Assembly: GCA_963746955.1 (NCBI GenBank) | Contig: CAVVDR010000005.1 | Location: 62,001 to 126,000, forward strand | Source of the DNA: DASQBT01 sp963746955 | Lineage (GTDB): Bacteria > Pseudomonadota > Gammaproteobacteria > Burkholderiales > Thiobacillaceae | Reading direction: 5' to 3' | DNA length: 64,000 nucleotides | Part shown: in pieces, positions 17,655-27,235 of the stretch | Numbering within the stretch: position 1 is the first letter of the stretch | How the letters are laid out: every line of letters starts with the position of its first letter | Position numbers and translations under genes: made by a program | The notes under the pieces: generated by a model | What the model was told of the DNA's origin: nothing | Database searches by the model: none | The model's input: the letters and a program-made list of their open reading frames with translations, nothing else

Positions 17655-18383
17655 TCAGTCCTGCAGCCAGATCAGACTGGCCATGCGGCCGGTTTTTCCG
17701 TCGCGGCGGAAAGAATAGAAGCGCAGGCCATCAGTATAAGTGCACAAGCCGCCGCCATAGACTTGGGTTACCCCGATTCGCGTCAAACGAAGCCGGGCCA
17801 GCCGGTAGATATCGGCCCGCCATTTGCCCGCTTCCTTGCCGGGCTTGAAGGCATCGGCGGTAGCCGCAAGATCATTCACAAATGCCTTACGTACGTCTTC
17901 CCCCACCTCGAAGGCTTGCGGCCCGATAGCCGCACCCATCCAGGCCAGAATCCTGTCTGCCGGTACGTGCATGGCCGCCACCGTGGCTTCCAGCACGCCC
18001 GCGGCGAGTCCGCGCCAGCCTGCATGGGCCGCCGCCACCACGCTTCCTGCTTCGTCACAGAACAGCACCGGCAGGCAGTCCGCAGTCATCACGGCACACA
18101 CGGTGGCGGTCCGGCGCGAAAAAGCTGCGTCGGCCTGCGGCAGATCGGTTCCTTCCTCCGCACACGCCACGCCACGGCCGTGCATCTGCCTGAGCCAATA
18201 CGGTTCCGCGGGCAGGATGTCCCGCAATCGGGTGCGATTTTCGCTGACCAGCGCAGTGGTATCGCCCACGTGGTCGCCCAGATTCAAACTTTCGAACGGC
18301 GGCCGGCTCACCCCTCCCAAGCGCGTAGTCATGCAAGCCCTGACTCGGGAATGCGCCGGCCAGTCGGCCCGGATTACATCCAC
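17655..18383 (-). CDS. pgeF: PgeF/YfiH-family multicopper-like purine enzyme
   Basis: A 242-residue member of the polyphenol-oxidase/laccase-like family, now linked to cytoplasmic purine nucleoside phosphorolysis and peptidoglycan editing. Conserved segments are GVSRPPFESLNLGDHVGD, the metal-site stretch TADCLPVLFCDEAG, and AAAHAGWRGLAAGV. GAAIGPQAFEVGEDV and YRLARLRLTRIGV follow. I chose GTG at 18381-18383 because the rluD stop overlaps it by 10 bp in the usual coupled arrangement; an upstream in-frame ATG lies inside rluD. It forms an rluD-pgeF operon, a common gammaproteobacterial and betaproteobacterial order. Confidence 0.88.
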   Translation of the reverse strand: MDVIRADWPAHSRVRACMTTRLGGVSRPPFESLNLGDHVGDTTALVSENRTRLRDILPAEPYWLRQMHGRGVACAEEGTDLPQADAAFSRRTATVCAVMTADCLPVLFCDEAGSVVAAAHAGWRGLAAGVLEATVAAMHVPADRILAWMGAAIGPQAFEVGEDVRKAFVNDLAATADAFKPGKEAGKWRADIYRLARLRLTRIGVTQVYGGGLCTYTDGLRFYSFRRDGKTGRMASLIWLQD

Positions 18384-19342
18384 GTGCCGCCCTTGCGCAT
18401 TACATCGAGTAAGGCGTTCAGATCGGGTGGCAAGGGTGATTCCCATGTCATTTTTTTGCCGGTGTACGGGTGTACCAGACCCAGACGGCAGGCGTGCAAA
18501 GCATGACGCGGAAAATGCATGCCCCGCCCGCGCCGCATTGAGCCATAAACCTTGTCACCTACCAGCGGATGCTGCAGATGGGCCATATGCACCCGGATCT
18601 GATGGGTGCGCCCGGTTTCCAGGCTGCAATTTAGCAACGTGGCGGCAGGAAACCGCTCCAGTATTGAATAATGGGTTATGGCAGGCTTGCCCATAGGATG
18701 GACCGCGCGGCGGGTTCGGTTAAAGGGATCACGCGCCAGCGGCAGATCCACCGTACCTGCCTGGTCAATTTCGCCCTGCACCAAGGCGAAATATTCTCGT
18801 TTTACGGTCCGTGCCTGAAGCTGGCGTATCAGCTCCGTATGGGCCCTAAGCGTTTTTGCCACCGCCAGCAGGCCGGAGGTTTCCTTGTCAAGCCGATGGA
18901 CGATGCCTGCCCGAGGCAAATCGGAGACCTGGGGACAATGATGCAGCACTGCATTGAGCAGCGTGCCGCTCGGATTGCCGTTGCCCGGATGCACCACCAT
19001 GCCCGCCGGCTTGTCTATGACCAGCAGGGCTGCATCCTCAAACACCACTTTAAGCGGGATGGCCTCGGGTCGATCCGGGGTGGTTCCAGGCTCTGGTTCG
19101 GGCCAGAGAATAATGGTCTCCCCGCCCCAGACCTTGTCGCTGGAGTCTTTCACGTCACCGTTCAACTGGGCTTTGCCTGACTTGATCCAGGCCTGTAGCC
19201 GGCTGCGAGAGAATTCCGGGTAAAGCTCGGATAGCGCATGGTCCAGCCGCTGGCCTGCCAGGGCTTCCGGCACAATGCATTCCCGCCGGTCTTCGTCGGG
19301 ATTTCCCTTATAATTCACCGAGTTTTCCGATTCGTTCGTCAT
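18374..19342 (-). CDS. rluD: 23S rRNA pseudouridine synthase RluD
   Basis: A 322-residue enzyme that makes pseudouridines in helix 69 of 23S rRNA. The N-terminal S4 domain (GQRLDHALSELYPEFSRSRLQ) is followed by the catalytic domain with the Asp motif GIVHRLDKETSGLL, then GRTHQIRVHMAHLQHPLVGDKVYG. The ATG at 19340-19342 (MTNESENS) has AGGA just upstream; a longer start at 19363 would overlap bamD. It is divergent from bamD with a 7-bp gap, so each promoter must lie within the other's 5' region. Confidence 0.93.
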   Translation of the reverse strand: MTNESENSVNYKGNPDEDRRECIVPEALAGQRLDHALSELYPEFSRSRLQAWIKSGKAQLNGDVKDSSDKVWGGETIILWPEPEPGTTPDRPEAIPLKVVFEDAALLVIDKPAGMVVHPGNGNPSGTLLNAVLHHCPQVSDLPRAGIVHRLDKETSGLLAVAKTLRAHTELIRQLQARTVKREYFALVQGEIDQAGTVDLPLARDPFNRTRRAVHPMGKPAITHYSILERFPAATLLNCSLETGRTHQIRVHMAHLQHPLVGDKVYGSMRRGRGMHFPRHALHACRLGLVHPYTGKKMTWESPLPPDLNALLDVMRKGGTWM

Positions 19343-19349
19343 AATTCCT

Positions 19350-20162
19350 ATGCTGATCTCCAACTGGTTGCGCCGATTTCTGACCCTGACCGGCCTTGCA
19401 TTGTTCCTCGGACTGGCAGGCTGCAGCCTGCTGCCTGAGGTTCAGGACGAAACCGCGGGCTGGTCCGCCCAGAAGCTGTACAGCGAAGCCAAGGACAACC
19501 TCAATGGGGGTAACTACGAACGTTCGATAAAGCTGTACGAGACCCTGGAGTCCCGGTATCCCTACGGACGCTACGCCCAGCAGGCCCAGCTCGATATTGC
19601 TTATGCCTACTACAAGGACAATGAAGCCTTATCTGCCATTACCGCCAGCGATCGCTTCATCAAGTTGCACCCCAATCACCCTAACGTCGATTACGCCTAC
19701 TATCTTAAGGGCTTGGCCAACTTTACCGAGGACACTGGCCTGTTTTCCGGCCTGGTCGAACAGGACCTGAGCGAACGGGATCAAAAGGCGGCCAAGGATG
19801 CGTTCGATTCCTTCAAGGAACTGAGCACCCGCTTCCCCGACAGCAAATACACTCCGGACGCCTTGGCGCGGATGAAATACCTGGTCAACGCAATTGCCTA
19901 CAGTGAAATCAATACGGCCAAGTACTACCTCAAGCGACAGGCCTATGTGGCCGCCGCCAACCGGGCTGACAATGTCGTCAAGAATTACCCGCAAACCCCT
20001 GCGGTGGAAGAGGCCCTGGCAATCATGGTGGTGTCGTACGACAAGCTGGGGATCAAGGATTTAAGGGACGATGCCATGCGAGTGCTGAAAATGAATTTTC
20101 CCAACAGCAAATATTCTCATGGCGTCGATCTGACGGAAAGATCCTGGTGGAAATTCTGGTAA
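19350..20162 (+). CDS. bamD: Outer-membrane assembly lipoprotein BamD
   Basis: A 270-residue essential lipoprotein of the BAM complex that inserts beta-barrel proteins. The signal peptide ends in lipobox LAGC, with Cys25. Five TPR-like helical repeats follow (KLYSEAKDNLNGGNYERSIK, RYAQQAQLDIAYAYYKDNE, VDYAYYLKGLANF, then SKYTPDALARMKYLVN). The length is normal. It is divergent from rluD, the classic rluD/bamD arrangement in Beta- and Gammaproteobacteria. Confidence 0.94.
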   Translation: MLISNWLRRFLTLTGLALFLGLAGCSLLPEVQDETAGWSAQKLYSEAKDNLNGGNYERSIKLYETLESRYPYGRYAQQAQLDIAYAYYKDNEALSAITASDRFIKLHPNHPNVDYAYYLKGLANFTEDTGLFSGLVEQDLSERDQKAAKDAFDSFKELSTRFPDSKYTPDALARMKYLVNAIAYSEINTAKYYLKRQAYVAAANRADNVVKNYPQTPAVEEALAIMVVSYDKLGIKDLRDDAMRVLKMNFPNSKYSHGVDLTERSWWKFW

Positions 20163-20279
20163 AGACATCTTCCCCCTTGAGGATAAGGCAGGGGGTTGAA
20201 GTAAGACGCCTCAATCATCCCAAGGGCCTTTGAATTCAGCCAGAGTCGTCGGCCCGCCTGGACGAGAGACAGGCCCTCG

Positions 20280-20618
20280 TTAGATCGCGGCTTCCCCCGT
20301 TTCCCCAGTGCGAATTCGAATCACCTGTTCGACCGGGTAGACGAAGATCTTGCCGTCGCCGATCTTGCCGGTGCGAGCCGCGCCCACGATGGCCTCAATG
20401 GCCTTGTCAGCGAGGTCAGTCCCGACCACCACTTCCACTTTGACCTTGGGCAAGAAGTCCACGACGTACTCTGCTCCGCGGTAGAGTTCCGTATGCCCCT
20501 TCTGCCGGCCGAAACCTTTAACTTCGGTGACAGTCAGGCCGGTGACGCCGATTTCTGACAGCGCCTCGCGAACCTCGTCGAGTTTGAACGGCTTGATGAT
20601 GGCTTCGATCTTCTTCAC
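20280..20618 (-). CDS. glnB: Nitrogen regulatory protein PII
   Basis: A 112-residue PII signal protein that senses ATP/ADP and 2-oxoglutarate and controls nitrogen assimilation partners. The T-loop GHTELYRGAEY carries the uridylylation Tyr51. The B- and C-loop segments AARTGKIGDGKIFV and VIRIRTGE are intact. It lies 10 bp downstream of nadE on the same strand, a frequent context for betaproteobacterial glnB. No ammonium transporter is adjacent, which argues for GlnB over GlnK. Confidence 0.95.
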   Translation of the reverse strand: MKKIEAIIKPFKLDEVREALSEIGVTGLTVTEVKGFGRQKGHTELYRGAEYVVDFLPKVKVEVVVGTDLADKAIEAIVGAARTGKIGDGKIFVYPVEQVIRIRTGETGEAAI

Positions 20619-20628
20619 TTGTGGTCTC

Positions 20629-22239
20629 CTAAAGATTTTTTTCAGGATGATACTTCGATGTTATCGGATAGCGTCGGTCCTTGCCAAAATTGCGCGGGGT
20701 GATTCGCACCCCGGGCGTCGATTGGCGGCGCTTGTATTCTGCCCGATCGATCATGTGGACCACCTTTCTTACCGTGGCAACATCGAAGCCATCGGCTACG
20801 ATCGCTCCCGGGTCCATATCCAGTTCCACATAGCGCTCAAGGATGGCATCCAGCACATCGTAGGGCGGCAGGGTATCCTGGTCCGTCTGGTCCGAGCGAA
20901 GCTCGGCCGAAGGCGGCCGGTCGATGATGCGCTGGGGAATCACCTTGGACCGGCCGTTACGATAGTTGGCCAGCTGGTAGACCAGGGTCTTGGGCACGTC
21001 CTTCAACACGCCGAAACCACCGGCCATGTCTCCATACAGGGTGGCATAGCCCACCGCCATTTCACTCTTGTTGCCGGTGGTCAGCACGATGTGCCCGAGC
21101 TTGTTGGACAACGCCATCAACAAGGTCCCGCGAATGCGCGCCTGGATGTTCTCCTCAGTGGTGTCAAAAGGCCGCCGGCCAAACTGTTCCGCAAGCTGGC
21201 CGACAAAGGCGTCATATACCGGCTTGATCGCAATTTCGCTGTAGGCAACGCCAAGGACCCGCGCCATTTCGCGTGCGTCTTCCAGGCTGATGTCGACGGT
21301 GAATTCGGAAGGCATCATAACCGCATGCACACGGTCCGCTCCGAGCGCATCAACCGCCACGGCAAGTGTCAGCGCAGAGTCAATTCCTCCCGACAATCCC
21401 AATATGGCGCCGGGGAAACCATTCTTGCCAACATAGTCCCTGACCCCCAACTTGAGGGCTTCATACACTTCCGCAACTTCATCCGGCAAAGGGGTAATTT
21501 CACCCGGTTTAATCGCACCGTTCTCAATGGACAGATAAAACATGCCTTCCTGCCAGGCAGGAAACTGGTGAGTCAGATCCCCCCAATCGTCCATGGCAAA
21601 GGACGCACCGTCGAACACCAGTTCATCCTGTCCGCCGATCTGGTTGCAATAAATCAGTGAAACACCGGCTTCTGCGATGCGATCGCGGACAACCTGATAG
21701 CGTTCCTTTTGCTTGACCCTGTGATAGGGTGAAGCATTGGGTACCAGCAGCACCCGGGCGCCCGCGCCGGCCGTGATTTCCGCCGGACCGCGCTCCCAGA
21801 TGTCGCCGCAGATGTTCAGGCCAAAGCGCACTCCCTCCACGTCGAATACGCAACAGGCCAGCCCTGGCTCGAAGGTTCTCAATTCATCGAACACCGTATG
21901 GTTGGGGAGTTTCTGTTTGTGGTACACGGTGAGCACCTGGCCGTCGCGCAGCACCGCGGCGGCGTTGTAGCGGCTCCCGCCTTGCAGCCTGGGATAGCCC
22001 ACAATCACCGTGATATCGCGCGTCGCGGCCGCCAACTGCTGGACCGTTTGCTCGCAGATCCGGCAGAAATCTTCCCGCAGCACCAGGTCTTCCGCGGGAT
22101 AGCCGCAAATGCTCATTTCCGGGGTCAGCAGAAGGCCAGCCCCTGCCGCCTTCGCCTCCGCCATGCAGCGCTTGATCAGGGCGGCATTGCCCGCCATGTC
22201 TCCAACCGTTGTGTTTATTTGGGCCAGAGCGATTTTCAC
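20629..22239 (-). CDS. nadE: Glutamine-dependent NAD+ synthetase
   Basis: A 536-residue enzyme for the last step of NAD synthesis. The N-terminal nitrilase-type glutaminase (~1-250) shows its Glu-Lys-Cys triad region (TPEMSICGYPAEDL, YHKQKLPN, GLNICGDIWE). The C-terminal synthetase (~265-536) has the PP-loop GLSGGIDSALTLAV and TTGNKSEMAVGY. The start is GTG at 22237-22239, overlapping the sucD stop. The operon order is sucC-sucD-nadE-glnB. Confidence 0.94.
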   Translation of the reverse strand: MKIALAQINTTVGDMAGNAALIKRCMAEAKAAGAGLLLTPEMSICGYPAEDLVLREDFCRICEQTVQQLAAATRDITVIVGYPRLQGGSRYNAAAVLRDGQVLTVYHKQKLPNHTVFDELRTFEPGLACCVFDVEGVRFGLNICGDIWERGPAEITAGAGARVLLVPNASPYHRVKQKERYQVVRDRIAEAGVSLIYCNQIGGQDELVFDGASFAMDDWGDLTHQFPAWQEGMFYLSIENGAIKPGEITPLPDEVAEVYEALKLGVRDYVGKNGFPGAILGLSGGIDSALTLAVAVDALGADRVHAVMMPSEFTVDISLEDAREMARVLGVAYSEIAIKPVYDAFVGQLAEQFGRRPFDTTEENIQARIRGTLLMALSNKLGHIVLTTGNKSEMAVGYATLYGDMAGGFGVLKDVPKTLVYQLANYRNGRSKVIPQRIIDRPPSAELRSDQTDQDTLPPYDVLDAILERYVELDMDPGAIVADGFDVATVRKVVHMIDRAEYKRRQSTPGVRITPRNFGKDRRYPITSKYHPEKNL

Positions 22240-23120
22240 CGGCTGCGCTTTCGTCTAATGGCCTCGACCATGGCCTCGCCCATTCCGGCCGGGCTTCTGG
22301 CCACCACCACCCCGGCCATTTCCAGTGCGGCGATCTTGGCACCGGCCGTGCCCTTGCCACCCGCGATGATGGCGCCGGCGTGGCCCATGCGCCTACCCTT
22401 TGGCGCGGTCAGGCCGGCAATATAGGCAGCCACAGGCTTGGTAACGTGAGTCTTGATGTATTCGGCTGCCTGTTCTTCGCGGGTGCCGCCGATTTCCCCC
22501 ACCATAATGATGGCCTCGGTTTGCGGATCGGCCTCAAAAAGCTCCAGGCAATCGATGAAATCCAATCCTTTGACCGGGTCGCCACCTATGCCCACGCAGG
22601 TGGTCTGGCCCAGGCCCAGGCGGGTGGTTTGATAGACTGCTTCATAGGTAAGCGTGCCGGAGCGGGAAACGACGCCCACCTTGCCTGGCTGGTGAATGAA
22701 ACCGGGCATGATGCCGATCTTGCATTCGCCCGCGGTGATGATGCCGGGGCAGTTGGGGCCGATGAGTCTCGCGCCCGTCGCCTTGAGCGCTGCCTTGACT
22801 TTGAGCATGTCCAGTACCGGCACGCCTTCCGTGATGCAGACGACCACCTCGATACCGGCATCCGCCGCTTCCAGGATGGAGTCTGCAGCGAATGCGGCCG
22901 GCACGTAAATGACTGAGGCGTTGGCGCCTGTCCCGTTCACCGCATCACGCACCGTGTTGAACACCGGCAACCCCAGATGGGTTTGCCCGCCCTTGCCCGG
23001 CGTTACTCCCCCAAGCATTCTTGTGCCGTAGGCGATGGCCTGCTCAGAATGGAATGTCCCCTGCTTGCCCGTGAAGCCTTGGCAGATGACCTTAGAGTCT
23101 TTGTTGATCAGGATACTCAT
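22236..23120 (-). CDS. sucD: Succinyl-CoA synthetase alpha subunit
   Basis: A 294-residue TCA-cycle subunit that binds CoA and carries the phospho-His. It has the N-terminal CoA-binding Rossmann fold (SILINKDSKVICQGFTGKQG), CPGIITAGECKIGIMPG, and the active-site His in RRMGHAGAIIAGGKGTA. The start is the ATG at 23118-23120, giving the conserved N-terminus. The stop overlaps nadE by 4 bp. It pairs with sucC 92 bp upstream. Confidence 0.95.
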   Translation of the reverse strand: MSILINKDSKVICQGFTGKQGTFHSEQAIAYGTRMLGGVTPGKGGQTHLGLPVFNTVRDAVNGTGANASVIYVPAAFAADSILEAADAGIEVVVCITEGVPVLDMLKVKAALKATGARLIGPNCPGIITAGECKIGIMPGFIHQPGKVGVVSRSGTLTYEAVYQTTRLGLGQTTCVGIGGDPVKGLDFIDCLELFEADPQTEAIIMVGEIGGTREEQAAEYIKTHVTKPVAAYIAGLTAPKGRRMGHAGAIIAGGKGTAGAKIAALEMAGVVVARSPAGMGEAMVEAIRRKRSR

Positions 23121-23212
23121 GGTTCCGGTTGTCCAGTCGCTTGCGGACAGGCAGTTCGTACACGAAGTAAACAGACGTCCCAAGGATAAACATGTCTGGT
23201 TCTGGATTGGGA

Positions 23213-24403
23213 TTATTCTGGGGCTCGATCGTGGTATGTATTTGTCAATGTGACTGCCACCACCTGTTTGGCCGCATCGGTCATATCGTCGGCCGTAATC
23301 ACCGCCAGCCCGCTGTCCTTGAGCTTCTGCTTGCCCAGATCGACATTGGTGCCTTCCAGCCTCACAACCACCGGAATCTGCACACCCACCTCTCGGATGG
23401 CGGCGATAATGCCCTCCGCAATGATGTCGCAGCGCATGATGCCGCCGAAGATATTGACCAGCACGGCTCTGACCTTGGCGTCCGCCAGAATGATCTTGAA
23501 TGCCTTTGCCACGGTCTCCGCCGTGGCGCCCCCGCCCACATCGAGGAAATTGGCCGGTTCACCGCCATGCAGCTTGATCAGGTCCATGGTGGCCATCGCC
23601 AGGCCGGCCCCGTTGACCATGCAGCCGATATTGCCCGAAAGCGCGATGTAGTTGATGCCGGCCTCGTGCGCAGCTCCTTCCTTGGGATCCATCTGGCTCA
23701 TGTCGTTCAATCGGGCAAGCGCCTTCTGCCGGTACAGCGCATTGTCGTCCACGCTCATCTTGCAGTCGAGCGGCAGAATGTGGTTGTCCTGGGTGACGAT
23801 CAGCGGATTGATTTCGAGCAGCGCTAGATCGCTTTGCACAAACAGTCGAAAGAGCTGCGGCAGCAGCTTGCAAAAATCCTGGAAAGCCTCAGCCTTTAGG
23901 CCAAGGCCAAAGGCAAGCTCGCGGCATTGGTATGGCAGCAGGCCGTTGACGGGATCGCAATGGACCTTGAGGATTTCTTCCGGACTGACACGTGCAACCT
24001 CCTCGATATCCATGCCTCCGAATGCGGAGACTACCACCGCGATACGTTCCGCCTCCCGGTCCACCAGAAGCGACAGATAGAGTTCACGCGCAATGGGGAG
24101 CGTTTCTTCCACCAGCACTTTCTTCACCGGCTGGCCATCCGGAGCGTTCTGATCGGTCACCAAGGCCTTGCCCAGCAGGGATCTTGCAAGGTTCTCCACT
24201 TCATCAAGGCTCCGCGCGATATTCACCCCGCCAGCCTTGCCTCGGCCACCGGCATGAACCTGGGCCTTTACCACCCAGGACTTGCCGCCAATTTCTTCCG
24301 CCGCGGCCCGTGCTTCTCCCGCTCCGGATGCCGCTGCGCCTTTGGGAACGCGTATGCCGAAAGCACGCAGCCACTGTTTGGCCTGGAACTCATGTAAATT
24401 CAT
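23213..24403 (-). CDS. sucC: Succinyl-CoA synthetase beta subunit
   Basis: A 396-residue beta subunit with an N-terminal ATP-grasp domain (MNLHEFQAKQWLRAFGIRVP, WVVKAQVHAGGRGKAGG) and a C-terminal ligase domain (FLDVGGGATAETVAKAF, VLVNIFGGIMRCDIIAEG, VVVRLEGTNVD). The ATG at 24401-24403 gives the family N-terminus. It is the first gene of a sucCD-nadE-glnB run and is divergent from the acyltransferase gene with a 50-bp gap. Confidence 0.95.
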   Translation of the reverse strand: MNLHEFQAKQWLRAFGIRVPKGAAASGAGEARAAAEEIGGKSWVVKAQVHAGGRGKAGGVNIARSLDEVENLARSLLGKALVTDQNAPDGQPVKKVLVEETLPIARELYLSLLVDREAERIAVVVSAFGGMDIEEVARVSPEEILKVHCDPVNGLLPYQCRELAFGLGLKAEAFQDFCKLLPQLFRLFVQSDLALLEINPLIVTQDNHILPLDCKMSVDDNALYRQKALARLNDMSQMDPKEGAAHEAGINYIALSGNIGCMVNGAGLAMATMDLIKLHGGEPANFLDVGGGATAETVAKAFKIILADAKVRAVLVNIFGGIMRCDIIAEGIIAAIREVGVQIPVVVRLEGTNVDLGKQKLKDSGLAVITADDMTDAAKQVVAVTLTNTYHDRAPE

Positions 24404-24453
24404 GGGCTCGGAACTTTCAATTCGATTGGAACCAGCATTCTGGGGGAAATCCG

Positions 24454-25590
24454 TTGGATTTAGAAGCAACGGAAGCGCGCTTTTGCACGAGCCTGGAACA
24501 AATTCCTGTCGCCGAATGGAATCGGCTGGCCGGCCCTCAACCCATGCTCCAGCACGCTTTCCTGTACGCGTTGGAAGCCAGCAGTTGCGTTAGCGTCCGT
24601 ACCGGCTGGCAACCACGTCACCTGACCCTGTGGCGGCAGAACCGGCTGGTTGGCGCGATGCCACTCTATCTGAAATCCCATTCCTACGGCGAATATGTAT
24701 TTGACTGGTCCTGGGCCAACGCCTATGAGCAACTGGCCCGACCGTATTACCCCAAGCTGCTGTGTGCGATTCCCTTTACTCCGGTGCCCGGTCCACGGCT
24801 CCTCGCGCCTCTGGACGCGGATCGAGGGCGTCTGGTGCGCGAAGCGCTGGCGTTTGCCGAGGAAGCCGGGCTATCGTCGTTTCATTGTCTGTTTCCGGAT
24901 GACGATGGAAACCAGGCTCTGGAGCAGGCAGGCTTGATGCGGCGTCAGGGCTACCAGTTCCACTGGCTGAATCCGGGCTACGCCAGTTTCGACGAATTTC
25001 TTGCCGGCCTGAACCGCGACAAGCGAAAAAAGATCCGCCAGGAACGCCGCAAGGTGATCGAAGCCGGGCTGCGCTTTGAAATTCGCCAGGGTAGCGACAT
25101 CCGGCCAGAGGATTGGGATTTCTTTCATCGCTGTTATGTCCGCACCTACCGCGCCCACCAATCCACGCCCTATCTGAACCTGGATTTCTTTCTCCGCCTG
25201 GGCGAACACCTGCCGCAATACTGCGTGCTGGTCTTGGGCTATCAGAACGGAAAACCCATTGCCGCGGCCCTGAACCTCAGGGACAGCGAGCGGCTCTATG
25301 GCCGCTACTGGGGCAGCCAGAGATTCGTGCCCGGCCTGCATTTCGAAACCTGCTATTACCAGGGTATGGAATATTGCATCAGCCAGGGACTCAAGGTGTT
25401 TGAAGGCGGCGCGCAGGGAGAACACAAGCTGGCGCGCGGCTTCTTGCCCGTCATTACCAACTCTCGGCACTGGCTGGCGGATCAGCGCATCCGGTCAGCG
25501 GTGGGAGCGTTTCTTTCGCGCGAAGGTCGGGCGGTAGAGGACTACGTAAGCGAACTGGAAGGTCCTTATCAGCAGGTAGACGAGCCATGA
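24454..25590 (+). CDS. FemAB/GNAT-like acyltransferase (COG3146 type)
   Basis: A 378-residue protein of the peptidogalycan biosynthesis/recognition GNAT-like family (DUF482/COG3146). Characteristic segments are EWNRLAGPQPMLQHAFLYAL, SYGEYVFDWSWANAYE, RDKRKKIRQERRKV and LYGRYWGSQRFVPGLHFETC. EGGAQGEHKLARGF follows. I chose TTG at 24454 because GGGGGAAA precedes it by 6 bases; the longer open frame overlaps sucC and lacks family character. The substrate is unknown. Its stop overlaps the next gene's ATG (ATGA), so the two are coupled. Confidence 0.85.
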   Translation: MDLEATEARFCTSLEQIPVAEWNRLAGPQPMLQHAFLYALEASSCVSVRTGWQPRHLTLWRQNRLVGAMPLYLKSHSYGEYVFDWSWANAYEQLARPYYPKLLCAIPFTPVPGPRLLAPLDADRGRLVREALAFAEEAGLSSFHCLFPDDDGNQALEQAGLMRRQGYQFHWLNPGYASFDEFLAGLNRDKRKKIRQERRKVIEAGLRFEIRQGSDIRPEDWDFFHRCYVRTYRAHQSTPYLNLDFFLRLGEHLPQYCVLVLGYQNGKPIAAALNLRDSERLYGRYWGSQRFVPGLHFETCYYQGMEYCISQGLKVFEGGAQGEHKLARGFLPVITNSRHWLADQRIRSAVGAFLSREGRAVEDYVSELEGPYQQVDEP

Positions 25591-26381
25591 TCCTGATCGC
25601 GCAGATCAGTGACCTGCATCTGCGGCGACCAGGCCAGTTGGTGGCTGGCCGCATTGACACTGCCAGCTTTGTCGAAGGCTGCGTGAAGCGCATCAACAGT
25701 CTGCCGGATCGCCCGCAACTGGTTGTCGCCAGCGGTGACCTCGCCGATACCGGCGACGTCAGCGAATACGAGGCGCTGAAAGGCCTGCTGGACAAGCTGG
25801 CCATGCCTTATGTGCTTATGAGCGGAAATCACGATAGCCGCGCCGGGTTGAGAGCAATCTTTGGCGGCACGGCCGCGTTGCCCGCTGCCGGCGATGGCCA
25901 TCTGCAATATCAGATTGAGTTTCCGGGCCTGAACCTGATCTGCCTGGACACTCTGGATGAAGGCAGGGAAGCCGGCTGTCTGTGCAAGGCCCGGCTAGAC
26001 TGGCTGGACGACATGCTCAGCGCTAATCGCCATGCCAGTCTTATCTTCCTGCACCACCCGCCGTTTGACTGCGGCATCCCCGGCATGGACGCCATCAAGC
26101 TGGCGAATCCGCAGGCACTCGCCGACGTGCTGGCCAAACACTTCCACGTCGTTGGGCTGAGCTGCGGCCACGTGCATCGCGCCGTCTTTACCCGCTGGGC
26201 CGGAATACCTGCGTGCATTTGTCCCAGCCCGGCTCACCAGATTCATCTGGATACTCGGCCCGATGCTCCATTGGCCTGGACCCTGGAACCCGGTGGTTTT
26301 CTGCTGCATCGGTGGGACGGGAAGGACCTGGTGAGCCACTGCGTATTCGGCCCGACTGCAGTGGCCACCGCTTACCAGTAG
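25587..26381 (+). CDS. CpdA-like metallophosphoesterase (cyclic-nucleotide phosphodiesterase family)
   Basis: A 264-residue calcineurin-like phosphoesterase. All dimetal motifs are visible: QISDLHL, VVASGDLADTGD, LMSGNHD, LIFLHHPPFDCG and LSCGHVHRA. The length and motif spacing fit CpdA, which cleaves cAMP, but substrate cannot be fixed from sequence. It is translationally coupled to the acyltransferase gene upstream and convergent with the nuclease gene. Confidence 0.88.
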   Translation: MILIAQISDLHLRRPGQLVAGRIDTASFVEGCVKRINSLPDRPQLVVASGDLADTGDVSEYEALKGLLDKLAMPYVLMSGNHDSRAGLRAIFGGTAALPAAGDGHLQYQIEFPGLNLICLDTLDEGREAGCLCKARLDWLDDMLSANRHASLIFLHHPPFDCGIPGMDAIKLANPQALADVLAKHFHVVGLSCGHVHRAVFTRWAGIPACICPSPAHQIHLDTRPDAPLAWTLEPGGFLLHRWDGKDLVSHCVFGPTAVATAYQ

Positions 26382-26394
26382 CGTGTATCGGTAG

Positions 26395-26922
26395 TCACTC
26401 GCTTTCCCTGGGAAAGTTGTGACGCCACGCCCACGGCGGCACCGGCTTCGCGTTTCTCCATAATCCAAAGCGTCTGAGCTTGGCCGTCGTTTCCGCACGC
26501 TGATAGCGCTCTCGATCTTCTTCCGATTGCTCGCTTGCATGATTCCGATCCCACCAGGCCATACCGTCGCTCACTTGCGCCAAGCCCACATCCACTGACT
26601 GGCCGCAGCCGGAACAATCAAATGGCTTGACCCAGACCTTGCACACGTCACGGCCATAAATATCCTTCTTGTAACATTCGGCCCTGGCATCCTGCCTGTA
26701 TGCATACCGGGAAAGGTTGCTTCTGGACCGATTGCCGTGTGGTTGGAAGTGCTCAGGCGCGTCAATGCCGGCAATGCGTATTCTGCGCTGCTCTCGCCCA
26801 GCCAGCAGGGTCAGCGTATCGCCGTCCGAGATGCTGACGATACCGCCATTCAGGGTTTCAGCCCTCGCCGCACTTGCGCCAAGAGCCAACAGGCCGACGA
26901 TGATTGTTCTTGCCAGACGCAC
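26395..26922 (-). CDS. Secreted thermonuclease (SNase-like)
   Basis: About 175 residues. The N-terminus VRLARTIIVGLLALGASAARA is a signal peptide if GTG 26920-26922 is the start; a TTG at 26973 would add 17 residues. The SNase fold shows SISDGDTLTLLAG, RRIRIAGIDAPEHFQ and DIYGRDVCKVWVKPFDC, matching the Asp/Arg/Glu catalytic positions of staphylococcal nuclease. A CSGC pair and a Trp-rich end (MAWWDRNH, GLWRNAKPVPPWAW) complete it. It likely degrades nucleic acids outside the cytoplasm. Confidence 0.85.
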   Translation of the reverse strand: MRLARTIIVGLLALGASAARAETLNGGIVSISDGDTLTLLAGREQRRIRIAGIDAPEHFQPHGNRSRSNLSRYAYRQDARAECYKKDIYGRDVCKVWVKPFDCSGCGQSVDVGLAQVSDGMAWWDRNHASEQSEEDRERYQRAETTAKLRRFGLWRNAKPVPPWAWRHNFPRESE

Positions 26923-27235
26923 CTTTAATGCACCCGAGTTCCACTTATAGATCGCGGAAGGCCGTTCAAACAAGCGAAGCCACTTCTTTGATCTTCTGGT
27001 TTCAGTTTGAAACAGGCGTTCTATCAGGGGCTGAATGCCGGTTCAAAATCGCCAGTAAGTAAAATCCGTATTCCATCGCCCGACCAACGCCCCTGATGGG
27101 CCGATCGATGTTTTCTTCATTCACCTTGACTATTTGACGAGAGCTGCAAATGTCATTTGCGTCGTACCATCCGTCAAGGAAATGAAGCCGCATCACTGCG
27201 GCCTCATATGCACCGTAAGATTGCGCGTGCGCGGC

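Noticed and set aside
20170..20200. Possible terminator after bamD (CCCCC...GGGGG)
   Set aside because: The stem is only about five pairs with a long loop and no T run.
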